A stretch of DNA of 5,547 nucleotides. Origin: Actinomycetota bacterium. GTDB taxonomy: Bacteria > Actinomycetota > Thermoleophilia > UBA2241. Positions 1 through 5,547 of the stretch are shown in pieces. The stretch is from assembly GCA_003132645.1 (NCBI GenBank), contig PKYM01000204.1:1-5547 (forward strand), written 5' to 3'. Below the pieces are notes generated by a model that searched no databases, had not been told where the DNA came from, and was given only the letters and a program-made list of their open reading frames with translations. The first letter of the stretch is position 1, and each line of letters starts with the position of its first letter. The translations under genes were made by a program, and so were the position numbers.

Positions 1-453
1 GACGGCGGCGACGTGATCGTCTATGGCGACCGTGTCGCTATCGGGCTCTCAGGGCGCACCGACCGCCGCGGCGCAGAGCAGCTTGCCGGGCTCGTTCGTG
101 CCGCCGGCTACCGGCCGTATCTTTGCCCGGTCGAGGGCCGCCTTCATCTGGCGAGCTGGGTCAGCGTCGTGCGTCCCGACCTGCTGATCGGCATCGCCGG
201 CGGCTTCGCCTCGCTCGATGCCGCTGGGCCCGACGTCGCGCCGCAGGGCGAGATCGCCCGTATCGTGCTGCCCGACGACGAGGTCGTGGCCGCCAACGTG
301 CTGCCGCTGGGCGGCCGGGTCTTCGTGGCGGCCGGCAACCCGCGGGCTGCCGCCGCGCTGCGTGTCGCCGGCGAGGAGGTCGTCGAAGCCGATCTGTCTG
401 AATTCACCAAGGCGGACGGCGGGCCCACCTGTCTGATCTCGCACGTCTTCTAG
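1..453 (+). CDS. Dimethylarginine dimethylaminohydrolase-like enzyme, C-terminal part (5' end outside window)
   Basis: This family hydrolyses N-omega-methylated arginines to citrulline and a methylamine, in the cytoplasm, on the arginine deiminase/amidinotransferase fold. The reading frame is open from base 1, and its first codons give DGGDV, the family's conserved (E/D)GGDV signature, which lies well inside the protein. The GTG at 13 is therefore an internal valine, and roughly the first 100 residues lie upstream. Further family marks are GLSGRTDRRGAEQL after the signature, the catalytic histidine in RLHLAS (codon 145-147), the PDDEVVAAN segment, and the C-terminal SEFTKADGGPTCL, whose cysteine (codon 430-432) is the expected nucleophile. 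The chain ends seven codons later with TAG, as in full-length homologues, so the C-terminus is intact. A close arginine deiminase-like or amidinotransferase relative cannot be excluded without the N-terminal half, but the C-terminal block fits the dimethylargininase branch best. No partner gene is visible in the window. Confidence 0.88.
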   Translation, partial: DGGDVIVYGDRVAIGLSGRTDRRGAEQLAGLVRAAGYRPYLCPVEGRLHLASWVSVVRPDLLIGIAGGFASLDAAGPDVAPQGEIARIVLPDDEVVAANVLPLGGRVFVAAGNPRAAAALRVAGEEVVEADLSEFTKADGGPTCLISHVF

Positions 454-486
454 AGGTCGCCGCGCAGGGCGACGAGTCGCCGTCGC

Positions 487-537
487 GGGCGCCCCGCAGG
501 CGTCTTCGCCCGCGGCCGTGCGCGGCGCCCCTTTGTT
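487..537 (+). terminator. Possible intrinsic terminator after the dimethylargininase gene
   Basis: GGGCGCC at 487-493 is perfectly complementary to GGCGCCC at 524-530, and the right arm is followed by CTTTGTT, a short T-rich run. Smaller stems nest inside or compete: CCGCG 510-514 with CGCGG 521-525, and GCGGGCG 485-491 with CGCCCGC 507-513. The outer loop is long and the T-run is poor, so this is weaker than a classical terminator. Its place, 34 bases after the stop codon, is right for one. Confidence 0.35.
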
Positions 538-650
538 CAGTTTCGCGGCGCGCCTGTCGACTACAACAGTGAAGAAGCGTAGGCGGAACCGCGGCGTGAG
601 ACCTGTCGTCAAGGCGAGCGCACGGCCCGCCGCGCTTGCCGTGAACTGCC

Positions 651-655
651 GGGAG
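651..655 (+). promoter_or_regulatory. Ribosome binding site deciding a TTG start
   Basis: GGGAG lies seven bases before the TTG at 663. It supports initiation at this rare start codon. I found no ATG or GTG in the same frame over the following codons that would still keep the first GAF domain whole. Confidence 0.6.
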
Positions 656-662
656 ACGCCAG

Positions 663-3600
663 TTGGCCGGTGGACCAAGAGACGATCGTGCGGCGGAGCG
701 GTTCCTCGTCGATGCCGAGGGAGAGAAGCTACGGGCTCAGGCGCTCCTGGCCCTGGTCGACGCCGCCCCGGGCGCGATCGACGAGCTTGGCCCCGACAGG
801 GGCCTGCCGCTCGTCTGCGCGCGCCTGTTGCGCGCCATGGACTGCACCACCGCCGTGTTGTCGCTCGTCGATTTCGGGCGTGACACCCTGGAGTCGGTGG
901 CTGGTTACGACGTGAGCGGCGTGCGCACCACCGTGTGCGGCTCGCGCTCTCTCGCCTCAGACGCTACCGCGGCCCGCGTGATCGCCAATCGAGAGCCGCT
1001 GTTCGCCGCGCCCGAACCGTCGAGCCCGGCGGCCGCGGCACGGCGCGACGGTGCGGCCGCGCAGGCCGACGGCGGCTGGCTGACGCTGCCGCTCGTGGTG
1101 GGCGGCGAAAGCATCGGCATGATCGAACTGCTCGCCGGTCAGCGTGAACGGCGGTACACGACGGCCGAGCTCGTGCTGGCGCAGGGCGTCTGTGCGGCGA
1201 TCGGCCAGGCGGTCGCCGGATCGCAAGCCTTTGCCAAGTACCGCCCAGCCCCCGGTCGTTCGCTCTGCGGCGACGTCGGCGAGTTGGGCCAAACCGGGGA
1301 TGGGCCCCAGGCGGGCGATGGGCGCCGGGAGAGTGACGGCGACGACACGGCCACGCTCGGCGGCGGGCGCGCGGCAGGCGTCGGTCGGCACGCGGCCGAG
1401 CGCACCCTGGTCGACGTCGCGCGGCGCCTTGCAGAGGGCCTTGAGGTCCAGCATTGCGACGTGCTGGTGCGCCACGAGGTCTCGGGCGCGGTCAAGGTGG
1501 TTGCTCACTACGAGGCAGAGGCCGACGCCGGCTTGCCGGCCTGGCGGGTCTACGGCCTGGGCGACGTCGGGGCGCGCGCCAGAGCCGCGGCTGAACGCCG
1601 CATCGCCGCGGCCCACGACGAAGACCTCGATCTGACAGCCGAGGAGCGGGCCGAGATGATCGCTCGGGGTCAGCGTGCCGTGATGTATGTGCCCATCGTC
1701 GTCTCCGACCAGGTGGTCGGTTTTCTGTGCGCCATCGAGCGGCGTCACTCGCGCCGCTTCACTCACGCCGACGAGGCCTTCGCCACCCGGCTGGCCGACG
1801 AAGCCGGAGTCGCGGTGGCCAGCGCCCGGGTCATCGATCGCCTCGATGCCGAAAACCGCGAACTGCGTCTGTTGCTCGAGACCGGCATCGCGATGGCCTC
1901 GAGCGTCGAGCTGCGCGCCACCCTCTCGACCATCAGCGAGCGACTTGTGCAGACGCTCGGCGTCGCCTGGTCGGACATCTACGACTACCACGCCGAGACC
2001 GAGGAGCTCGAGGTCATCGCCTGCTACCAGGTACCCGGCGTACCGCCCGACCCGGCCTGGCTGGGCCGGCGTTTCACGGCCGACTCCTGGTCCGATGGTT
2101 TTGCCGCGCTGCGCACTCGGCATCCGCAGAGCCGCTACTACGACTACACGCGCCTCGCTTTCGAGGACTTCGCCCGCATGGCCATGTGGGGCGAGAAGGC
2201 CACACTCACCGTGCCGCTCGTCTACGGCGACGAGGTGCTCGGTGTGCTCGACGTCGCCGAGTCGCGCTACCCGCGACGCTTCACCGCCGACGAGATCCGT
2301 CTGGCGGCCGCGATCGGCGGTCAGGCGGCGATCGCCATCCACAACGCGCGACTGTTCGAAGAGACCGCCCGCCGCAACGCCGAGCTCGCCACGTTTCTCG
2401 ACGTGGCGGCGACGCTGAGCTCGACGGTCGACCAGCACAGCGTGCTGGCCGCCATCGCCCGGCATCTGCGCGAGGCCCTGCATTCGGCCAGCGCCGAGGT
2501 CTACGACTACGACACCGAGCGTCGTTCGATGAAGCTCGTGGCCTACGATTCCGACTTGCCGCTGAACGCCGACGAGGGTTGGTCGGGCGTCTATGAGCTG
2601 AGCGACGATCCCCTTCTCGCCGAATGCATCGATCAGCGGCGGGAGATGGTGGTGCGAACCACCGACAGCGACCTCTCTCCTCAGACCCGCGAAGACCTGG
2701 CGCGCTGGGGCGACGCCAGCGAGTTGTGGGTGCCGATGGTCTATCAGGACGAGGTCCTGGGCCTGCTGTCGACCTCCGACGTGTCGCCCGAGCGCCACTA
2801 CTCCGAAGACGAGCGGCGGCTCGCGGCCGGCATCGCGGCACAGGCCGCGGTGGCGTTGCAGAACGCTCGCGCCTTCGAACGCCTGGAACAGGAGCGCGCC
2901 GCGCTGGCGCGCCTGAACCGGCGCTTGTCGGCCTTTGCCGAACTTTCGGGCCAGATGCGCGGCCTGCTGTCCGAAGAGCGGCTGATCGACCTGCTCGGCC
3001 GCGTCCTGCACGGGGCGCTCGAGTTCAATCAGTGGGTTATCTATCTCTACGATCCGGAAAACCAGCTCTTCCGGGCGGCCAAGGCCTTCGGCGGCACGCC
3101 CGAGATCGACGAGCACTACGCCGCCACGCCGGTCCCCGCCCAGGTCATGAACGGGCTGCTCGGCTCGGCGCGCATCATGTCGCAGTCGTATTTCGTCGAC
3201 CACCTGCAGCACACCTGGACCGACGAGGAGAACTTCTACCTGCCCGGCGAGGAGCTGGTCGGCGAGCGGCCCGAGGACGAATGGAACCAGTTCGACACGC
3301 TGCTCGTGCCGATGACCGGACAGAAGAACCAGCTCATCGGCTACATCGAGGCCTACGATCCGCTCGATCGCCAGCGGCCCACCGTGGAGGTCGTCCGGCT
3401 GATCGAGGTGTTCGCCAGCCAGGCGGCCAGCAACATCGAACTGCAGCGCGCCTACGGCGAGCTCGAAGAGCAGTCGCGCACCGACGGCCTCACCGGGCTG
3501 TACAACCACCGTTTCTTTCAGGAACGCCTCACGGCCGAGACGGCTCGTGCCCAGCGCTTCGACAAGCAGCTCACCCTGCTGATGATCGACGTCGACAACT

Positions 3601-4025
3601 TCAAGGAATTCAACGACACCTTCGGCCACCCCCAGGGAGACCGGTTGCTCAAGTCGCTGGCCGACCTGCTGCTCGCTCAGACGCGCGCCAACGTCGATTT
3701 TGTGGCGCGCTACGGCGGCGAGGAGTTCGTCGTGCTGCTGCCCGAGACCGGTGTCGGTGAGGCCGCGGCGGCCGCCGGGCGCTTGCAGGACCTGGTCGAG
3801 GGGCGGCGCCCGGCTATGGCGGTCGCCGAAGCCATCCGCGTCGCGACCGAGGAGCAGACGTTCCAAACGAGCGGTGGCGCCAACGGTCGCGTGACGGTGA
3901 GTGTCGGGGTAGCCACGTTCCCCGATCACGCTTCGACCGGCGATCAGCTCGTGGCCAATGCCGACAAGGCGCTCTATCTGGCCAAGCGCCTGGGCAAGAA
4001 CCGCACCAGCGTTTACGGCTGCTAA
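663..4025 (+). CDS. Cytoplasmic diguanylate cyclase with five tandem GAF domains
   Basis: The 1120-residue protein is predicted to make cyclic di-GMP from two GTP under control of small-molecule or redox signals sensed by its GAF domains. I see no signal peptide or membrane segment. Approximate domains: GAF1 25-188; Gly/Asp/Arg-rich linker 189-246; GAF2 247-390; GAF3 409-568; GAF4 589-738; GAF5 770-925; GGDEF 936-1118. Short charged helices (around 388-408, 563-588 and 738-765) join the GAFs as likely coiled coils. GAF3 and GAF4 are clear duplicates, sharing VY.DEVLG and QAA.A..NAR.FE. GAF5 is of a different subtype, with W..FDTLLVP and DPLDRQRPT. The GGDEF domain begins TDGLTGLYNHR, has metal-site D976 in MIDVDNFKEFND, and keeps the GGEEF active loop at 1018-1022, so catalysis is likely. 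The RxxD inhibitory site reads ANVD, its arginine lost, and about 16 extra residues sit near 1037-1054. The TTG start is chosen because GGGAG lies seven bases upstream. The ligands of the GAF domains cannot be told from sequence. Confidence 0.93.
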   Translation: MAGGPRDDRAAERFLVDAEGEKLRAQALLALVDAAPGAIDELGPDRGLPLVCARLLRAMDCTTAVLSLVDFGRDTLESVAGYDVSGVRTTVCGSRSLASDATAARVIANREPLFAAPEPSSPAAAARRDGAAAQADGGWLTLPLVVGGESIGMIELLAGQRERRYTTAELVLAQGVCAAIGQAVAGSQAFAKYRPAPGRSLCGDVGELGQTGDGPQAGDGRRESDGDDTATLGGGRAAGVGRHAAERTLVDVARRLAEGLEVQHCDVLVRHEVSGAVKVVAHYEAEADAGLPAWRVYGLGDVGARARAAAERRIAAAHDEDLDLTAEERAEMIARGQRAVMYVPIVVSDQVVGFLCAIERRHSRRFTHADEAFATRLADEAGVAVASARVIDRLDAENRELRLLLETGIAMASSVELRATLSTISERLVQTLGVAWSDIYDYHAETEELEVIACYQVPGVPPDPAWLGRRFTADSWSDGFAALRTRHPQSRYYDYTRLAFEDFARMAMWGEKATLTVPLVYGDEVLGVLDVAESRYPRRFTADEIRLAAAIGGQAAIAIHNARLFEETARRNAELATFLDVAATLSSTVDQHSVLAAIARHLREALHSASAEVYDYDTERRSMKLVAYDSDLPLNADEGWSGVYELSDDPLLAECIDQRREMVVRTTDSDLSPQTREDLARWGDASELWVPMVYQDEVLGLLSTSDVSPERHYSEDERRLAAGIAAQAAVALQNARAFERLEQERAALARLNRRLSAFAELSGQMRGLLSEERLIDLLGRVLHGALEFNQWVIYLYDPENQLFRAAKAFGGTPEIDEHYAATPVPAQVMNGLLGSARIMSQSYFVDHLQHTWTDEENFYLPGEELVGERPEDEWNQFDTLLVPMTGQKNQLIGYIEAYDPLDRQRPTVEVVRLIEVFASQAASNIELQRAYGELEEQSRTDGLTGLYNHRFFQERLTAETARAQRFDKQLTLLMIDVDNFKEFNDTFGHPQGDRLLKSLADLLLAQTRANVDFVARYGGEEFVVLLPETGVGEAAAAAGRLQDLVEGRRPAMAVAEAIRVATEEQTFQTSGGANGRVTVSVGVATFPDHASTGDQLVANADKALYLAKRLGKNRTSVYGC

Positions 4026-4357
4026 GCGGTAAGGGAACGAAGTCGGTAAGGCGGCACGAGCGGCGCCGGCGCTGGCGCCGGCGCCGGCGCGGGCGGGCTG
4101 AGCACTACCCTCACGCCGGCGGCGATGAGCTCGGCGAATCCCTCGGCGAGACCGGGATCGATCCAGCGCTCGGCGAAGGCGCTGCGCAGTTCGGGCACGA
4201 TCTCGTGCGGGGGGCGGCCGCGATGTGTCTCAAGGATCGCCTGACAGGCGTCCTGGATGCCGGGCGAAAGGCGCCTGGCGTGTTCGGCCACAGCCTCACT
4301 CAGCGCCTGTTCCATCTCGCGCTCGGTCGGCTGCGCGTCGCGTGGCGACGGACTCAC
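4022..4357 (-). CDS. Small unrecognised protein with Ala-Pro-rich tail
   Basis: I do not recognise the family. From the GTG at 4357 the product is 111 residues, soluble, with no signal peptide or membrane segment. A helical, charged region (TEREMEQALSEAVAEHARRL, then IQDACQAILETHRG) leads into PPHEIVPELRSAF and WIDPGLAEGFAELIAAG, which looks like a compact all-helical domain. An alternating Pro-Ala stretch (residues 88-99) and a short basic end follow. The GTG is preferred because GGGGG lies nine bases upstream on the minus strand. ATG at 4315 (97 residues) is an alternative. An ATG at 4573 would extend the frame across the transporter gene's leader and start codon, and that extra part looks non-coding. 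Regular codon use with high GC at third positions supports a real gene. Its TAG overlaps the TAA of the converging cyclase gene. Transcription would come from the shared divergent region. Confidence 0.62.
   Translation of the reverse strand: MSPSPRDAQPTEREMEQALSEAVAEHARRLSPGIQDACQAILETHRGRPPHEIVPELRSAFAERWIDPGLAEGFAELIAAGVRVVLSPPAPAPAPAPAPLVPPYRLRSLTA
4062..4097. repeat. GGCGCC-type hexamer repeat, six imperfect units
   Basis: Six consecutive hexamers read GGCGCC, GGCGCT, GGCGCC, GGCGCC, GGCGCG, GGCGGG. The unit is self-complementary, so either strand can fold into a GC hairpin. The repeat lies inside the minus-strand small gene, where it encodes the alternating Ala-Pro tail, and begins 37 bases after the cyclase stop codon. 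It could have grown by replication slippage and may also hinder converging transcription. No T-run follows on either strand, so I do not call it a terminator. Confidence 0.8.
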
Positions 4358-4413
4358 GTCGTTCGACCCCCGTTTCGAAAATGCAACTCGGCCCTCAATG
4401 AGGAGGTATCGGC

Positions 4414-4506
4414 GTGTGGGGCGGGGAGCTTGAAAACCGTCGCCCAGGCGAGTCCCGGCCGGCGCGCCGCGGCTGCCTTGCGTTTGGCCCGCCCTGTGCG
4501 CCATAG
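4414..4506 (+). CDS. Possible 30-codon reading frame behind a perfect Shine-Dalgarno
   Basis: AGGAGG at 4401-4406, the best ribosome binding sequence in the window, is followed after seven bases by GTG at 4414 and 30 codons ending in TAG at 4504. The predicted peptide begins MWGGELENRRPGESRPARRG and is rich in Arg, Pro and Gly. It has no membrane segment and resembles no family I know. It ends 65 bases before the transporter gene, so it could be a leader peptide. Against it: the promoter candidate for the transporter (4478-4507) overlaps its 3' end, and its composition is what random GC-rich DNA would give. An 11-codon alternative starts at ATG 4398. Confidence 0.18.
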   Translation: MWGGELENRRPGESRPARRGCLAFGPPCAP

Positions 4507-4507
4507 T
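4478..4507 (+). promoter_or_regulatory. Candidate sigma-70 type promoter for the solute-binding protein gene
   Basis: TTGCGT at 4478-4483 and CATAGT at 4502-4507 are separated by 18 bases and match the -35 and -10 consensus at 4 positions each. Transcription would begin near 4514 and leave a leader of about 58 bases containing the dyad at 4535-4552 and the ribosome binding site. In high-GC DNA such matches are only suggestive. Confidence 0.35.
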
Positions 4508-4532
4508 TCTCGCAAGCCAAAGAGCCATGGTC

Positions 4533-4554
4533 GACACCGATCGGGGTCGGTGCC
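4533..4554 (+). promoter_or_regulatory. Leader hairpin or operator dyad before the transporter gene
   Basis: CACCGA (4535-4540) and TCGGTG (4547-4552) are perfect inverted copies around a six-base centre, TCGGGG. The pairing extends to eight positions with one mismatch. It lies between the promoter candidate and the G-run ribosome binding site (4559-4566), so it could be an mRNA hairpin tuning translation or a repressor operator. No T-run follows, so it is not a terminator. Confidence 0.4.
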
Positions 4555-4571
4555 ACGACAGGGGGGACTCC

Positions 4572-5547
4572 ATGAGACACGGGCCGTTGGCGGGCGCCCG
4601 CCGGTTTGCCTATCTTGCGTTCGCGGTTCTCCTGACCGGCGGCCTGGTGTGGGGTCTGGCGACGGCTTTTGCCTCCGGCGCCTCGCCCTCGCCCAGCGCC
4701 GGCGGCGTGACACTGAAGATCGGCTGGACTGAGGAGCCCGACAACCTGAACCCGTTCATCGGCTACCAGAACGAGACCTACGAGATCTGGGCGCTGAACT
4801 ACGACCTGCTGTTCGGCTACGGCAATCGCAACCAACCCACCCTCGATCTGGCGAGCGCTTTTCCGACCACCCAGAACGGCGGCATCTCGGCCGACGGCAA
4901 GACCTGGACGATCCACATCCGCTCGGGCATCAAGTGGCAGGACGGCGTGCCGCTGACGGCCGCCGACGTGGCCTTCACGTTCGAGTACATCGTCAAGAAC
5001 GGCATGGCCAACTTCACGAACTCGACTTACGGCATCAAGAGCGCGATCGCCCTCGACCCGACTACGGTGCGCATCGTCTGCTCGCACCCCAAGGCCGACC
5101 TCGAGAGCATGTGGGTGCCGATCGTTCCCAAGCACATCTGGCAGAACGTTCCCCCGAAGATCGCCGCGAACAGCTACAACGCCAAACTGCCGCTCGTCGG
5201 CAGCGGGCCGTTCCAGACCGTCGAGTTCAAGAAGGGCAGCTACATCCACATGGTGCGCAACCCCACCTACTGGGGCCCCAAGCCGGCCATCGACGACGTC
5301 TACTTCCTCATGTATCAGGATGCCGACACCATGGTCACCGACCTCAAGGCCGGCAACCTCGACGCTGCCTGGGGCTTGCCCCAGGCGCAGTTCTCGGCCC
5401 TCAAAGGCGACGCGGACTTCAAGACCGTCCCCTACGCCTACTACAACTGGGACTACCTCGAGTTCAACTGTTTCGACAAGGCGAGCTCGCTGGGCAACCC
5501 AGTGCTGCGCGACTGGCATTTTCGCAACGCGCTCAATTACGCGGTCG
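4572..5547 (+). CDS. Family-5 ABC transporter substrate-binding protein (peptide/solute type), 3' end outside window
   Basis: This is the extracellular receptor of a DppA/OppA-type importer: it captures a ligand outside the membrane and delivers it to permeases, probably encoded further right. The ATG is preceded by AGGGGGG with five bases between. Residues 1-34 look like a Sec signal peptide: basic start, RR at 10-11, hydrophobic stretch 12-33, then AFA and ASGA as cleavage options, followed by a Ser/Pro/Gly linker. No cysteine occurs before residue 170, so there is no lipobox and the usual Gram-positive lipid anchor is absent. Family marks in order: IGWTEEPDNLNPF (about 50-62), IRSGIKWQDGVPLTAADVAFTF (about 115-137), VGSGPF (209-214), RNPTYW (229-234), and RNALNYAV at the right edge, the usual position of the conserved R.A.NYA motif. 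The 325 codons present are roughly 55-60% of the usual length. The family binds peptides, nickel, sugars or opines, and I cannot tell which applies. Partial only because of the window edge. Confidence 0.93.
   Translation, partial: MRHGPLAGARRFAYLAFAVLLTGGLVWGLATAFASGASPSPSAGGVTLKIGWTEEPDNLNPFIGYQNETYEIWALNYDLLFGYGNRNQPTLDLASAFPTTQNGGISADGKTWTIHIRSGIKWQDGVPLTAADVAFTFEYIVKNGMANFTNSTYGIKSAIALDPTTVRIVCSHPKADLESMWVPIVPKHIWQNVPPKIAANSYNAKLPLVGSGPFQTVEFKKGSYIHMVRNPTYWGPKPAIDDVYFLMYQDADTMVTDLKAGNLDAAWGLPQAQFSALKGDADFKTVPYAYYNWDYLEFNCFDKASSLGNPVLRDWHFRNALNYAV

Larger units (their letters stand above)
454..662. other. Intergenic spacer between the dimethylargininase and the GAF-GGDEF gene
   Basis: This 209-base spacer holds no convincing gene. 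Its first 80 bases are very GC-rich and full of inverted repeats (468-481, 485-513, 487-530), consistent with a transcript end. The second half is less structured. The only promoter-like element seen is TACAAC at 562-567 (4 of 6 matches to the sigma-70 -10 box), without a good -35 box at 16-18 bases, so I do not call it as a promoter. A GGGAG at 651-655 is the ribosome binding site for the next gene. Confidence 0.5.
4358..4571. promoter_or_regulatory. Divergent control region between the small protein and the transporter gene
   Basis: This 214-base region separates the starts of two diverging genes and should hold promoters for both. Dyads seen: TTTCGAAA at 4373-4380, CCTCA-A-TGAGG at 4393-4403, and CACCGA-6-TCGGTG at 4535-4552. 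The first two lie nearer the minus-strand gene, the third in the leader of the plus-strand gene. I found no good minus-strand promoter: TTTTCA (4436-4431) and GATACC (4410-4405) are 20 bases apart, which is too far. No regulator gene is in view to match these dyads. Confidence 0.5.

Noticed and set aside
13..15. GTG as start codon of the first gene
   Set aside because: The frame is open to base 1, and the preceding codons complete the family's conserved DGGDV signature, so this is an internal valine.
533..567. TTGTTC (533-538) with TACAAC (562-567) as a promoter for the cyclase gene
   Set aside because: The boxes are 23 bases apart, too far for a sigma-70 promoter, and no better -35 box was found.
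957..3929. A 990-codon open frame on the minus strand, antisense to the cyclase gene
   Set aside because: It shadows a GC-rich gene, where antisense stop codons are rare. The product is compositionally odd and matches no family, while the plus strand encodes clear GAF and GGDEF domains.
4358..4573. N-terminal extension of the small minus-strand protein to ATG 4573
   Set aside because: The extra 72 residues have no domain-like pattern and would overlap the transporter gene's start codon, ribosome binding site and promoter candidate.
4592..4620. Twin-arginine signal in the solute-binding protein
   Set aside because: RR is present at residues 10-11, but the surrounding residues lack the S-RR-x-F-L-K pattern; an ordinary Sec signal explains the segment.
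4205..4732. A 175-codon plus-strand frame across the small gene and the transporter start
   Set aside because: It overlaps the transporter's signal peptide in another frame, spans the promoter region and has no recognisable domain.
4395..5519. A 374-codon minus-strand frame opposite the solute-binding protein gene
   Set aside because: The plus strand carries a signal peptide and all family-5 binding-protein motifs, and the minus frame is a codon-bias shadow crossing the divergent control region.

Overview
The window is a high-GC bacterial chromosome segment with strong G/C preference at third codon positions, and one gene starts with TTG. The gene content (a five-GAF diguanylate cyclase, a family-5 solute-binding protein without a lipobox, and a dimethylarginine hydrolase) would fit a deep-branching actinobacterium such as Thermoleophilia, or a Chloroflexota relative. 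That placement is a weak inference; no marker gene is present.

Layout: (1) 1-453, plus strand: the C-terminal part of a dimethylarginine dimethylaminohydrolase-like enzyme, cut by the left edge. (2) 454-662: a GC-rich spacer with inverted repeats that could form a terminator, then the leader of the next gene. (3) 663-4025, plus: a 1120-residue soluble diguanylate cyclase with five tandem GAF domains and a C-terminal GGDEF domain. (4) 4022-4357, minus: a small unrecognised protein whose stop codon overlaps that of the cyclase and whose Ala-Pro tail comes from a GGCGCC-type hexamer repeat. (5) 4358-4571: a divergent control region with a promoter candidate, three dyads and a possible 30-codon reading frame behind a perfect AGGAGG. 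(6) 4572-5547, plus: a secreted family-5 (DppA/OppA-type) substrate-binding protein, cut by the right edge.

No operon linking these genes is evident. The first and second genes are 209 bases apart with a possible terminator between them, the third gene converges on the second, and the fourth diverges from the third. The window reads as three or four independent units: arginine-derivative catabolism, cytoplasmic signal integration into cyclic di-GMP, an unknown small protein, and the start of a probable peptide/solute ABC importer locus. I see no mobile element, CRISPR array, tRNA, rRNA or defence system. The most noteworthy points are the GAF array, the loss of the inhibitory-site arginine and the extra segment in the GGDEF domain, and the structured divergent region before the transporter gene.
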